This document shows, one piece after another, positions 7,038 to 15,064 of a DNA stretch of 37,767 bases. The stretch comes from Bryobacterales bacterium (lineage in GTDB: Bacteria; Acidobacteriota; Terriglobia; Bryobacterales; Bryobacteraceae), in the NCBI GenBank assembly GCA_027459465.1, contig DAIDIH010000106.1:1-37767 (forward strand). The letters are read 5' to 3'. Within the stretch, counting starts at the first letter, position 1. Every line of letters starts with the position of its first letter. Made by a program: the position numbers and the translations under genes. Below the pieces are notes generated by a model. It was not told where the DNA came from, made no database searches, and worked only from the letters and a program-made list of their open reading frames with translations.

Positions 7038-8834
7038 GTGCGCATGGCGATTAAAGGGCGGAAGGAATGGAAGTTCTTCGCCGTGCTGCCGAAGGCCAGC
7101 CCGGGCCTCGCGGCATCGTGGTGGGTAGGTCTCATACTCCTCGGGCTGCTCCCCGCGGCCTTTGCGGTCGCGATGGGCACTCTTATCGGCGCGGTGCGCA
7201 GCGGCCAGTCGCTCGTGCTCCCGCTCGCATTCGTCGGCGGCAGCTTCTTCATTCTCCAGGTCCTGAATCCAATCCACCACGCCATCAGCACGAATCTGGG
7301 CGACTGTACCGCCGCCTGGCTCTACGACCGGCTCACAGAAGCCTGTGTGCGGCCGCCCGGCATCGGGCATCTGGAAGACCCGACGCTGACCACGGACTTA
7401 ACCGTAGCCCGCGATTTCGATCTGGGAATGACCGGCCCGCCACTCTCGGTCGCCCTGGATTTCATTGCCAGCGGCATGATCACGCTCGTCACGGGATTCG
7501 CCTCAGCCATCGTTGTCGCGGCCTACCATTGGTGGGCGGGGATCGTTCTCGCGGGCGCCTGGCTCGCCACACACTACCTTCTACGTGAGAGCGGAGTTTG
7601 GTTCGACCGCAACACGCCGGAGGTGCGGGCGGCGCAACGCGACGCCGATTACGCCTACCGGCTGGCGGTGGATCCGCCCGCCAGCAAGGAGCTCCGTTTA
7701 TTCGGGCTGGCCGGCTGGACGCTCGAACGCTTCGTGCGGCAGCGCACGCGATTGCACGAGTTGCAGTACATTGCGACTCGCATGAGAGAACGCCCGTTGG
7801 CGGGCAGCGTGTTGCTTGTGATCGCCGCCAATGTGGCCGTTTTCTGGTCCATTTCTAACGCCGCGCTCATCCATCAAATCAGTCTTGGCGCGGCTGTCGC
7901 GTTTCTGCAAAGTGCGGTGGGCGTTTCGGCGATCGCGTTCGGAGGCCTGAATTGGGCTCTGGATGGAGCAGCCGCACCGGTCGCGGCCGTGCTTCGCCTG
8001 CGAGAAACCGCGGAGCGAACGGGCAAACTCCCCTTGGGGGACCGGGACGCAAGCGGCACACCGGCGCGTGAGATTCGTCTTCGCGATGTGAGCTTCGCTT
8101 ATCCGGGCACCGCTCCGGTCCTGGAGCACTTCGATTTGACCATCCCCGCCGGCACGTCGCTCGCGATCGTCGGCCGGAACGGGGCAGGAAAAACGACCCT
8201 CGCGAAGCTGCTATGCCGCCTTTATGATCCGACCGAAGGCACGATTGAAATCGACGGCGTGGATCTGCGCAGCCTCGATCTCGCCTCGTGGCGTTCGCGG
8301 ATCACGGCCGTTTTCCAGGACTTCATTCGGTTCGAATGGCCACTGCGAGACAATGTCGCGCCGAACGGCGCGCCGGACAGCCTGATCCAGGAAGCGATCG
8401 AGGCCGCCGGCGCGAGAAACTTTGCTCCTTTAGATACCGTGCTCGCCAAAGGTTACGCGGGCGGAACGGATCTTTCCGGCGGCCAGTGGCAGCGCGTGGC
8501 GCTGGCCAGAGCTCTGCTGGCGGTAAGACTGGGCGCCGGTGTCGTGTTGCTCGACGAACCGACGGCTCAGCTCGACGCGCGCGGCGAGGCGGAGATTTTC
8601 GAGCGCCTGCTGGCGGCCACGCGGCGCTGTACAACCATTCTGATCTCGCACCGGTTCTCCACCGTTCGCCATGCGGATCGCATCTGCGTTTTGGAGCATG
8701 GGCGCGTGGCCGAACTCGGCACACACGACGAATTGATGGCCTTGGGCGGCCGGTATCGGACGATGTTCGACCTGCAGGCGCAGCGATTCCAGGAAGCGAA
8801 TGAGGAAGGCGATGCCTACGAAATCCTCTCCTGA
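7038..8834 (+). CDS. ABC exporter half-transporter (membrane domain plus ATPase), first of pair
   Basis: A 598-residue fused half-transporter: membrane domain about 1-320 with roughly six helices, nucleotide-binding domain about 350-590. Seen in the ATPase: Walker A GRNGAGKTT, Q-loop FQDFIRFEWPLRDNV, signature LSGGQWQRVALARALL, Walker B VVLLDEPTAQLD with catalytic Glu, and H-loop ISHRFSTVRHAD. The ATPase is complete. The start could be GTG at 7038, which has AAGGG at 7026-7030 seven nt upstream, or ATG at 7044; I keep 7038. The next ABC gene overlaps its end by 35 nt, so the two probably form a heterodimer. The substrate cannot be told; such pairs in soil bacteria export lipids, peptides or drugs. 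Codon use is more balanced than in the genes on both sides. Confidence 0.9.
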   Translation: MRMAIKGRKEWKFFAVLPKASPGLAASWWVGLILLGLLPAAFAVAMGTLIGAVRSGQSLVLPLAFVGGSFFILQVLNPIHHAISTNLGDCTAAWLYDRLTEACVRPPGIGHLEDPTLTTDLTVARDFDLGMTGPPLSVALDFIASGMITLVTGFASAIVVAAYHWWAGIVLAGAWLATHYLLRESGVWFDRNTPEVRAAQRDADYAYRLAVDPPASKELRLFGLAGWTLERFVRQRTRLHELQYIATRMRERPLAGSVLLVIAANVAVFWSISNAALIHQISLGAAVAFLQSAVGVSAIAFGGLNWALDGAAAPVAAVLRLRETAERTGKLPLGDRDASGTPAREIRLRDVSFAYPGTAPVLEHFDLTIPAGTSLAIVGRNGAGKTTLAKLLCRLYDPTEGTIEIDGVDLRSLDLASWRSRITAVFQDFIRFEWPLRDNVAPNGAPDSLIQEAIEAAGARNFAPLDTVLAKGYAGGTDLSGGQWQRVALARALLAVRLGAGVVLLDEPTAQLDARGEAEIFERLLAATRRCTTILISHRFSTVRHADRICVLEHGRVAELGTHDELMALGGRYRTMFDLQAQRFQEANEEGDAYEILS

Positions 8835-10647
8835 GGGCGTAATTGGCGGCACCGGAGCCGGGATCGAACCGATGCCCCCGGCGCTCACTTCCATGTGGCG
8901 GCTGTGCAAGCTGGGGTACCGGCACGAGCGCCGCCTGATGATCGTTTCTCTCGTCCTATCGCAATTGGCGGCGTTGCCAGGCGCTCTCTTGGCGCTCTGG
9001 CTGGCCTGGCTGGGCGAAGGCGTCATTGAGCACAGGACCCCGCTGGTGTTGGGCTCCGCTTTGGGGCTCGCCGTGAGTACCGCCGCCACATGGATCCTGG
9101 TCACCGCCAGCACACGCCTCCAGCGGCGATTCCGCGACAAGGTGACGATCGCACTCGAAGCCCACGTGGCGAAATTGCAAGCGTCGATCGTGTCGGTGGC
9201 GCATCAGGAGCGGCCGGAATACCTCGATCGCCTCTCGATGCTGCGGAACCAGATCTTCGTGCTCGATCACATGTATGCGTCCGTGTTCACCACACTTGGC
9301 TGGCTGTTACGCCTCGCGGTCACGATGGCGCTACTGGCCTGGGTCCATCCGGCATTGCTTCTTCTGGGCGTATTCGCGCTGCCGACGGCGGTCGCGTCAT
9401 TCTGGAGACCGGACGTCGAGCGCAAGGCGCAGGAGGGCGGCGCGCAAGCGGAGCGGCTCTGGCGGCATCTGTTCCAACTGGCGACGACAGCGGCTCCCGG
9501 TAAAGACCTCCGAGTGCTCGGGATAGGGGATCAGGTCCTGCACGACCGCCGGGCAGCCTGGGAGCGCTGGTACAGGCCGATCGCCAGGGCGCGGTGGGGA
9601 ACCTCGGTGTGGAATGCACTTGCGTGGGCGATCCTCGGCGCCGCCTATACGGGAGCGGTCGTCTTTGTCGCTTGGGGGATTCACGCGCCCGCGGCACAGA
9701 TTCTCCTCGTGCTGGCGGCGGGGGCGAGCCTGGCCGCTTATGTGCGCGCTGCCGTGGGTGAAATCGGATTCCTTCGCGGATTCTGGGCCGATGGCGCACG
9801 GCGTCTTGCCTGGCTCGAAGACTACGCGGCAAAGGAGGCCGCTGCCGGTGGACTTGCGGCTCCGGCACTTTTGCGGGAAGGGATTCGCTTCGATCACGTT
9901 TCGTTCGCTTACCCCGGCGCCACGCGCCGGGTGCTCGAGGACATCTCCCTGACTCTGCCGGCCGGCGCCGTAGTGGCGATCGTAGGCGAGAACGGCGCGG
10001 GAAAGACGACGCTCGTAAAGTTGCTGGCTAGGATGTACGAGCCAACGTCCGGCGCGATACTCGTCGACGGAGTTCCGCTTTCAGCCATATTTGCCGGCGA
10101 TTGGCGCGGGTGCATGTCCGGCGCGTTCCAGGATTTCTTCCGCTTCGAATTTCGCGCGCGGGACACAATCGGCCTGGGCGATCTTAACCGCCTCGAACAG
10201 GAGCCCGCGGTTCTAACTGCGGTGGACCGCGCCGGCGCCGGTGACGTTGTTGCTCGCCTCGACGCCGGCCTCGATACGCAATTGGGGCCGACCTGGCCCA
10301 ATGGCGTCGAGTTGTCCTTCGGACAGTGGCAAAAACTCGCGCTCGCCCGCGGATTCATGCGCGACGTCCCGCTGGTGCTCGTCCTCGATGAACCCACCGC
10401 GGCAATCGACGCGGAAACCGAACATGCGTTGTTCGAGCGCTACGCCGCCGCTACGCGCAGCGAGCAGAACCGCAACGGCCGAATCACCATTCTCGTGTCG
10501 CATCGGTTCTCCACCGTTCGAATGGCGGACCTGATCATTGTTTTGGACGGAGCGCGCTTGGTCGAATCGGGCAGTCACGAACAGCTCATGGCCAACCGCG
10601 GCCGCTACGCCGAGCTGTACACAATCCAGGCCGCCGGCTACCGATAA
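8800..10647 (+). CDS. ABC exporter half-transporter, second of pair
   Basis: A 615-residue half-transporter with a membrane domain (about residues 20-340) and ATPase domain (about 365-610). Seen: Walker A GENGAGKTTLVKLL, Q-loop FQDFFRFEFRARDTI, Walker B LVLVLDEPTAAID with Glu, H-loop VSHRFSTVRMAD, and a signature reading LSFGQWQKLALARGF, where Phe replaces the second conserved Gly position of LSGGQ. It overlaps the first ABC gene by 35 nt in another frame, so expression should be coupled. In a heterodimer the altered signature would face the partner's Walker A, giving one normal and one weakened ATP site, as known for several heterodimeric exporters. The start ATG at 8800 has AGGAAG just upstream; ATG at 8812 is possible. 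Substrate unknown. Confidence 0.9.
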   Translation: MRKAMPTKSSPEGVIGGTGAGIEPMPPALTSMWRLCKLGYRHERRLMIVSLVLSQLAALPGALLALWLAWLGEGVIEHRTPLVLGSALGLAVSTAATWILVTASTRLQRRFRDKVTIALEAHVAKLQASIVSVAHQERPEYLDRLSMLRNQIFVLDHMYASVFTTLGWLLRLAVTMALLAWVHPALLLLGVFALPTAVASFWRPDVERKAQEGGAQAERLWRHLFQLATTAAPGKDLRVLGIGDQVLHDRRAAWERWYRPIARARWGTSVWNALAWAILGAAYTGAVVFVAWGIHAPAAQILLVLAAGASLAAYVRAAVGEIGFLRGFWADGARRLAWLEDYAAKEAAAGGLAAPALLREGIRFDHVSFAYPGATRRVLEDISLTLPAGAVVAIVGENGAGKTTLVKLLARMYEPTSGAILVDGVPLSAIFAGDWRGCMSGAFQDFFRFEFRARDTIGLGDLNRLEQEPAVLTAVDRAGAGDVVARLDAGLDTQLGPTWPNGVELSFGQWQKLALARGFMRDVPLVLVLDEPTAAIDAETEHALFERYAAATRSEQNRNGRITILVSHRFSTVRMADLIIVLDGARLVESGSHEQLMANRGRYAELYTIQAAGYR

Positions 10648-10739
10648 CCTTTTCCCCCGCTTGCCGCCTCGCTGGCATCTAACCAACTGTGCTCCCCCAA
10701 CCCACGAGCCTCGCCGAGCCGTCCCAGTATGCTGAAACT

Positions 10740-11417
10740 GTGGCTCTGCTTCGGCTCGAAAGCGTCAGCAAACACTACGCCACCGACGGCGCCCGCGTCG
10801 ACGCCCTCCGGGACGTAACCCTCTCTTTCAACCCCGGCGAATTCGTGTCGCTAGTCGGTCCCAGCGGCTGCGGCAAATCCACTCTCCTCAACCTCGCCGG
10901 CGCCATGGACTTCCCTTCTTCCGGCACCGTATCGATCGACGGCGTCTCGACCACCGCCCTCAACGACACCGCCCTCACCCGCCTCCGCCGCGACAAAACC
11001 GGCTTCGTCTTCCAGTCCTTCCAGCTTCTTCAGAACCTCTCCGTCGTCGAAAACATCGAGCTTCCCCTGCTGCTCGCCGGGGCGCCGCACGCCCGCAAGC
11101 GCGCCCTCGAACGTCTCGAATGGGTCGAACTCTCCGGCCTTGCCGATCGCATCCCCTACCAACTCTCCGGCGGCCAGATGCAGCGCGCCGCCATCGCGCG
11201 CGCCCTTGTCAACGATCCCCGCATCCTCCTCGCCGACGAACCCACCGGCAACCTCGACACCGCCACCGGCGCCGTCATCCTCGCCCTGCTCCGCCGCGTT
11301 GTCGACGAACACGGCACGCTGCTCCTCATGGCCACCCACAGCGCTGAAGCCGCCGCCGCCAGCGACCGCATCGTCCACCTCCGCGACGGCCGCCTCGAAT
11401 CCCCGCCCGCGCTCTGA
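10740..11417 (+). CDS. ABC transporter ATPase of the LolD/MacB/AttE type
   Basis: A stand-alone nucleotide-binding protein of 225 residues, the normal LolD size. Seen: Walker A GPSGCGKST (residues 40-48), Q-loop FVFQSFQLLQNLSVVENIELP, signature YQLSGGQMQRAAIARAL, Walker B ILLADEPTGNLD, and H-loop MATHSAEAA. The DEPTGNLD motif and the ENIELPLLLAG segment are typical of the MacB/LolD subfamily, which uses mechanical energy to move substrates in the periplasm instead of carrying them across the inner membrane. I prefer the GTG at 10740 (MALLRLESVSKHY) because family proteins start there; an in-frame GTG at 10689 would add 17 residues without similarity. No clear ribosome site is visible. The permease starts 1 nt after the stop, so the two form one operon. 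Confidence 0.88.
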   Translation: MALLRLESVSKHYATDGARVDALRDVTLSFNPGEFVSLVGPSGCGKSTLLNLAGAMDFPSSGTVSIDGVSTTALNDTALTRLRRDKTGFVFQSFQLLQNLSVVENIELPLLLAGAPHARKRALERLEWVELSGLADRIPYQLSGGQMQRAAIARALVNDPRILLADEPTGNLDTATGAVILALLRRVVDEHGTLLLMATHSAEAAAASDRIVHLRDGRLESPPAL

Positions 11418-11418
11418 C

Positions 11419-13932
11419 ATGCCATCCGCACTGCTCCTCTCCCGCCTCATGCTCCGCCCGCTTCGCCGCGAGCCGTCCCGCACCGCGCTCACTCTCCTGG
11501 CCATCGCTCTCGGCGTCGCAGTCGTCCTCGCCATCGATCTCGCGGGCGATGCCGCCGCCGGCTCCTTCCGCTCCTCGGTCGAGACCCTGGCAGGCGACGC
11601 CGACTTCGAAGTCTCTGCCCCCGGCGGCCTACCCGCCTCTGTCGCCGCCACCCTCGCCACGCTCCCCTACCCGCTCAACCTCCGCCCGCGCATCGAAGAC
11701 TCGGCGGAAATCGTCTCCACTCGCCACGTCGTGCCCCTGATCGGCGTCGACATGGTCGCCGACGCTTCCGCCAACGAATCCGGCTCGCCGCAAGACCTCG
11801 GCAACCTCTCCACCACCCCGCAAGTCTGGATCGGCCGCGACTTCCCCCACCCCGCCTCCGGCACCCTTGACCTCCGCATCAACGACCGCGTTGTCTCCCT
11901 CGCCATCCGCGGCCGTCTGAAAGGCAGCACCGGCGAAGCCGCCGTCATTGACCTCGCCCTCGCCGACCGCCTCCTTCGCCGCTTCGGCGCCCTCGATCGC
12001 ATCCTCGTCCGCATCCCGCCAGGCGAATCGAATCCCGACGCCTGGGAGCGCCGCCTCCGCGCCACCCTTCCCTCCGGCGTCACGCTCGAACGAGGCGGCG
12101 CGCACACCCGCGAGAACCGCAAAATGCTCGAAGCCTTCCGCTGGAATCTCCGCGTCTTGAGCTACATCGCTCTCCTGGTCGGAGCCTTCCTCATCTACAA
12201 CACGATCTCGGTTTCCGTGGTCCGCCGCCGCGCCGAAGTCGGCATCCTCCGCGCCCTCGGAGCCCGCCGCGCCGCCATCGCAGCCGCCTTCCTCGCCGAA
12301 TCCGCCGCCTTCGGCCTAGCCGGCTCTCTACTTGGCGTCCTACTGGGCCGCTTGCTCGCCTTGGGCGCCGTCTCGCTCGTCGCCTCCACCGTCGAATCGC
12401 TTTACGTCAGCAGCACGCCCGCGCCCATCACGCTCACTCTGCCCGCCGCGCTCGCCGCCCTCGTCCTCGGCACTAGCGTCTCCGTTGTCTCCGGCCTCGC
12501 TCCCGCGCTCGAAGCCTCCACCGTTCCGCCCACCGAAGCCATGGCGCGTGGCCGGGTCGATTACCAGGCCCGCGTCCACAAAACGCGCGATCTCGTCCTC
12601 GCCGCGCTCCTCGCGCTCGCCGCCCTCATCGCCTCGCGCATGCCTCCCGTCGAAGGCAAGCCGCTGTTCGGCTACCTCGCCGCGCTGCTGCTGGTCGCCG
12701 CCGGTTCGCTCGCCATTCCCTTCCTTGTCTCCGCCTTCTGCAACTCGGCCGCAGCCCCGCTTCGCCGCTTGCTCGGTGTCGAAGCGATGCTCGCCGGCCG
12801 CGGGCTCGCCGCCTCGCTCCGCCGCACCTCGGTCCTCACCGCCGCCCTCGCCGTCGCAGTCGCCATGATGGCCGCCGTCGGCATCATGGTCGGTAGTTTT
12901 CGCGAAACCGTCTCCCTCTGGATGCAAAACCAGCTCAAAGCGGACCTCTATCTCCGTCCCGCGGGCTCGGAATCCGCCGACCGCCATCCTGTCATGGCCG
13001 CCTCCGTCCCCGACAAAATCGAGCAACTTCCCGAAGTGCTCGCCGTCAACCGCTTCCGCGCCTACGCGATCAGCTACAGCGGTCTCCCCGCCACCCTCGC
13101 CTCCACCGACACCGCCCTCGAGCACCGCTTCGGCCGCGTGAAATTCCTTGGCGCCGTAAACCGCGAAGCCATCTTCCACCAGCTCCCCCTCGGCAACTTC
13201 GCGGTCGTCAGCGAACCCTTCGCCAATAAACATCACGTAGCGGCCGGCTCGACCCTCACACTCTCCCTCGGCGGCCATCCCGTCCCGCTCCGCATCCTCG
13301 GCGTCTACTACGACTACGCCAGCGAACGCGGATACATTCTGCTGGACCGCCATGTCCTCCTCCGCTATCTCCCCGACCCCGCCCCCTCGAACGTCGCCGT
13401 CTATCTGAAGCCCGGCGTCTCGCTCGATGACGGCCGCGCCGCCGTCGAACGCGCGATCGGCTCCCACAGCATCCTCGTCATCGCCAACCGCAGCCTCCGC
13501 GACGAAGCCATGCGCATCTTCGACCGCACCTTCGCCATCACCTACGCCCTCGAGGCCGTCGCCATCCTCGTCGCCGTCATGGGCATGGCCGGAGCCCTCC
13601 TCGCGCTCATCATCGACCGCCGCCGTGAACTTGGCCTCCTCCGCTTCCTCGGCTCCTCCGCCTCGCAGATCCGCCGCCTCATCCTCTTCGAAGCCGGACT
13701 CCTCGGCCTGCTGGCCAACGCCATCGGTCTCGCCCTCGGTGTCCTTCTCTCGCTCATCCTCATCTACGTCATCAACAAACAATCCTTCGGCTGGACCATC
13801 CAGTTTCACTGGCCCGTAGCCGTTCTGCTCGGCTCGCTCACCACCGTCTTCCTCGCCGCCGTCCTCTCCGGCCTCTATCCCGCGCGCGTCGCCATGCGCC
13901 TGAACCCCATCGAGGTCGTCCATGAAGAGTAG
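11419..13932 (+). CDS. FtsX/MacB-type ABC permease, double domain
   Basis: An 837-residue inner-membrane permease with two FtsX domains, apparently a fusion of what are separate AttF and AttG subunits elsewhere. Seen: N-terminal helix TALTLLAIALGVAVVLAI (about residues 23-40), a periplasmic region of about 200 residues, first FtsX block SYIALLVGAFLIYNTISVSV followed by RRRAEVGILRALGARR, central helices near AALLALAALIASR and AALLLVAAGSLAIPF, another helix in ALAVAVAMMAAVGIMVGSF, a second periplasmic region, and a final block LEAVAILVAVMGMAGALLAL with RRRELGLLRFLGSS. The coupling-helix motif (R-x-E-[LV]-G-[IL]-L-R) occurs twice. The ATG at 11419 follows the ATPase stop by 1 nt; its own stop lies inside the next gene, 11 nt overlap. 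Coding sequence is strongly C-biased at third positions, which creates long antisense open frames with no support. Confidence 0.9.
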   Translation: MPSALLLSRLMLRPLRREPSRTALTLLAIALGVAVVLAIDLAGDAAAGSFRSSVETLAGDADFEVSAPGGLPASVAATLATLPYPLNLRPRIEDSAEIVSTRHVVPLIGVDMVADASANESGSPQDLGNLSTTPQVWIGRDFPHPASGTLDLRINDRVVSLAIRGRLKGSTGEAAVIDLALADRLLRRFGALDRILVRIPPGESNPDAWERRLRATLPSGVTLERGGAHTRENRKMLEAFRWNLRVLSYIALLVGAFLIYNTISVSVVRRRAEVGILRALGARRAAIAAAFLAESAAFGLAGSLLGVLLGRLLALGAVSLVASTVESLYVSSTPAPITLTLPAALAALVLGTSVSVVSGLAPALEASTVPPTEAMARGRVDYQARVHKTRDLVLAALLALAALIASRMPPVEGKPLFGYLAALLLVAAGSLAIPFLVSAFCNSAAAPLRRLLGVEAMLAGRGLAASLRRTSVLTAALAVAVAMMAAVGIMVGSFRETVSLWMQNQLKADLYLRPAGSESADRHPVMAASVPDKIEQLPEVLAVNRFRAYAISYSGLPATLASTDTALEHRFGRVKFLGAVNREAIFHQLPLGNFAVVSEPFANKHHVAAGSTLTLSLGGHPVPLRILGVYYDYASERGYILLDRHVLLRYLPDPAPSNVAVYLKPGVSLDDGRAAVERAIGSHSILVIANRSLRDEAMRIFDRTFAITYALEAVAILVAVMGMAGALLALIIDRRRELGLLRFLGSSASQIRRLILFEAGLLGLLANAIGLALGVLLSLILIYVINKQSFGWTIQFHWPVAVLLGSLTTVFLAAVLSGLYPARVAMRLNPIEVVHEE

Positions 13933-14968
13933 CCTGCTGCTGGCCACGCTCCTTGCCGCCTACCGCCTAGCGCTGCCCGGCTATCACTACGAATTCCCCC
14001 GCGATCACTTCAACCACCCCGATTTTCAAACCGAGTGGTGGTACTACACCGGCAACGTCGTCTCGCCCGAAGGCCGCCACTTCGGCTTCGAACTCACCTT
14101 CTTCCGCGAGGGCGTTTCGCAAGAGCCGCAACCCAAGCCCTGGGGCGTCAACGACGTCTATCTCGCCCACCTCGCCTTGAGCGACCTCGACGGCAGCCGG
14201 TTCTATCACACCGAGCGCCTCAACCGCTCCGGCCCAGGTTTCGCCGGCGCCGACCTCGCCAGCGGCCGCATCTGGAACGGCAACTGGCAATCCACCTGGC
14301 GCCTCGCCTCGCTTCCCAACGGAGTCTTCACCGACCAGCAGCTCCAGGCCGTCACGGAGACTTTTTCCCTCGACCTCCACGTCGTCTCCCACAAGCCGCC
14401 CGTCATCCACGGCGTCCACGGAGTGAGCCAGAAAGCCCAAGGCCCCGGCCGCGCCTCCTACTACATCTCGTTCACGCGCCTCAAAACCAACGGAAACATC
14501 ACCCTCAACGGCAAGCCCTTCGAAGTCACCGGTACGTCCTGGATGGACCACGAGTTTTTCACCCACCAACTCGAACCGGACCAGACAGGCTGGGACTGGT
14601 TCAGCATCCAACTCGACAACGGTAGCGACCTGATGCTCTACCGCATCCGCCGGCGCGACGGCGCCGCCGACCCCTACTCCTCCGGCACCTACGTCGAGCC
14701 CAATGGAACCACCCATCACCTCACGCGCAACGATTTCACGTTAACGCCCGCGCCCACCACCGGATCCCGCTATCCCCTCACCTGGACCATCGCAGTCCCC
14801 TCGCTCCACCTCACCCTGCAGGCCACCACCCCTCTCCCGTCGCAAGAACTCACAGCTACAACCTCCTCGATCCCCACCTACTGGGAAGGAGCCATCCGCC
14901 TCAGCGGAACCCAAACCGGAGTCGGCTACCTGGAGATGACGGGCTACAAGAAAGCTCTCCGCTTTTAG
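13922..14968 (+). CDS. AttH/CrtC-like lipocalin-fold protein
   Basis: A 348-residue protein of the AttH / carotenoid 1,2-hydratase-like (CrtC) lipocalin family. Seen: short hydrophobic N-terminus (MKSSLLLATLLAAYRLALPG), probably a signal or anchor; the hallmark FPRDHFNHPDFQTEWWYYTG near residue 25; GRHFGFELTFFRE; YYISFTRLKTNGNITLNGK and TGTSWMDHEFF in the second lipocalin domain. The EWWY and WMDHEF motifs define the family. In AttEFGH systems this protein is the secreted partner of a MacB/Lol-like transporter, and here it overlaps the permease by 11 nt, consistent with that. CrtC hydratases of carotenoid pathways share the fold, but no carotenoid gene is present, so a transporter-linked role is more likely. 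The substrate is unknown, perhaps a lipid or lipoprotein. Confidence 0.85.
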   Translation: MKSSLLLATLLAAYRLALPGYHYEFPRDHFNHPDFQTEWWYYTGNVVSPEGRHFGFELTFFREGVSQEPQPKPWGVNDVYLAHLALSDLDGSRFYHTERLNRSGPGFAGADLASGRIWNGNWQSTWRLASLPNGVFTDQQLQAVTETFSLDLHVVSHKPPVIHGVHGVSQKAQGPGRASYYISFTRLKTNGNITLNGKPFEVTGTSWMDHEFFTHQLEPDQTGWDWFSIQLDNGSDLMLYRIRRRDGAADPYSSGTYVEPNGTTHHLTRNDFTLTPAPTTGSRYPLTWTIAVPSLHLTLQATTPLPSQELTATTSSIPTYWEGAIRLSGTQTGVGYLEMTGYKKALRF

Positions 14969-14971
14969 CCC

Positions 14972-15018
14972 TCGGCTCTCAGCTTCCGAATCAGGGATGG
15001 CTGATGGCTGAGAGCTGA
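14972..15018. other. hairpin after the attH-like gene
   Basis: The arm 14972-14984 (core GCTCTCAGC, 14975-14983) pairs with 15006-15018 (core GCTGAGAGC, 15007-15015) over 13 base pairs with two wobble pairs, around a 21-nt loop. It starts 3 nt after the stop at 14968. It may end the transport operon transcript, but no T-run follows. Its right arm is made of the heptamer repeats listed next. Confidence 0.4.
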
Positions 15019-15026
15019 TAGCTTAT
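14999..15026 (+). repeat. four degenerate heptamer repeats
   Basis: Consecutive 7-nt units GGCTGAT, GGCTGAG, AGCTGAT, AGCTTAT share the consensus RGCTGAT. They lie in the intergenic gap before the S41-like gene and end in TATACT (15024-15029), which could serve as its -10 box, though no good -35 is seen. Intergenic heptamer arrays of this kind usually vary in copy number between strains. Confidence 0.5.
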
Positions 15027-15064
15027 ACTCAGAAAAGGGGTATCGTCCCCGTACGGAGTGGTAA

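Noticed and set aside
12340-13947. Long minus-strand open frame (535 codons) antisense to the FtsX-type permease
   Set aside because: Its translation is a low-complexity Gly/Glu/Asp-rich sequence, as expected opposite C-ending codons; the plus strand has clear FtsX motifs.
13922-14968. Carotenoid 1,2-hydratase (CrtC) role
   Set aside because: Only the fold matches; no carotenoid gene is nearby and the gene overlaps a MacB-type permease, pointing to AttH.
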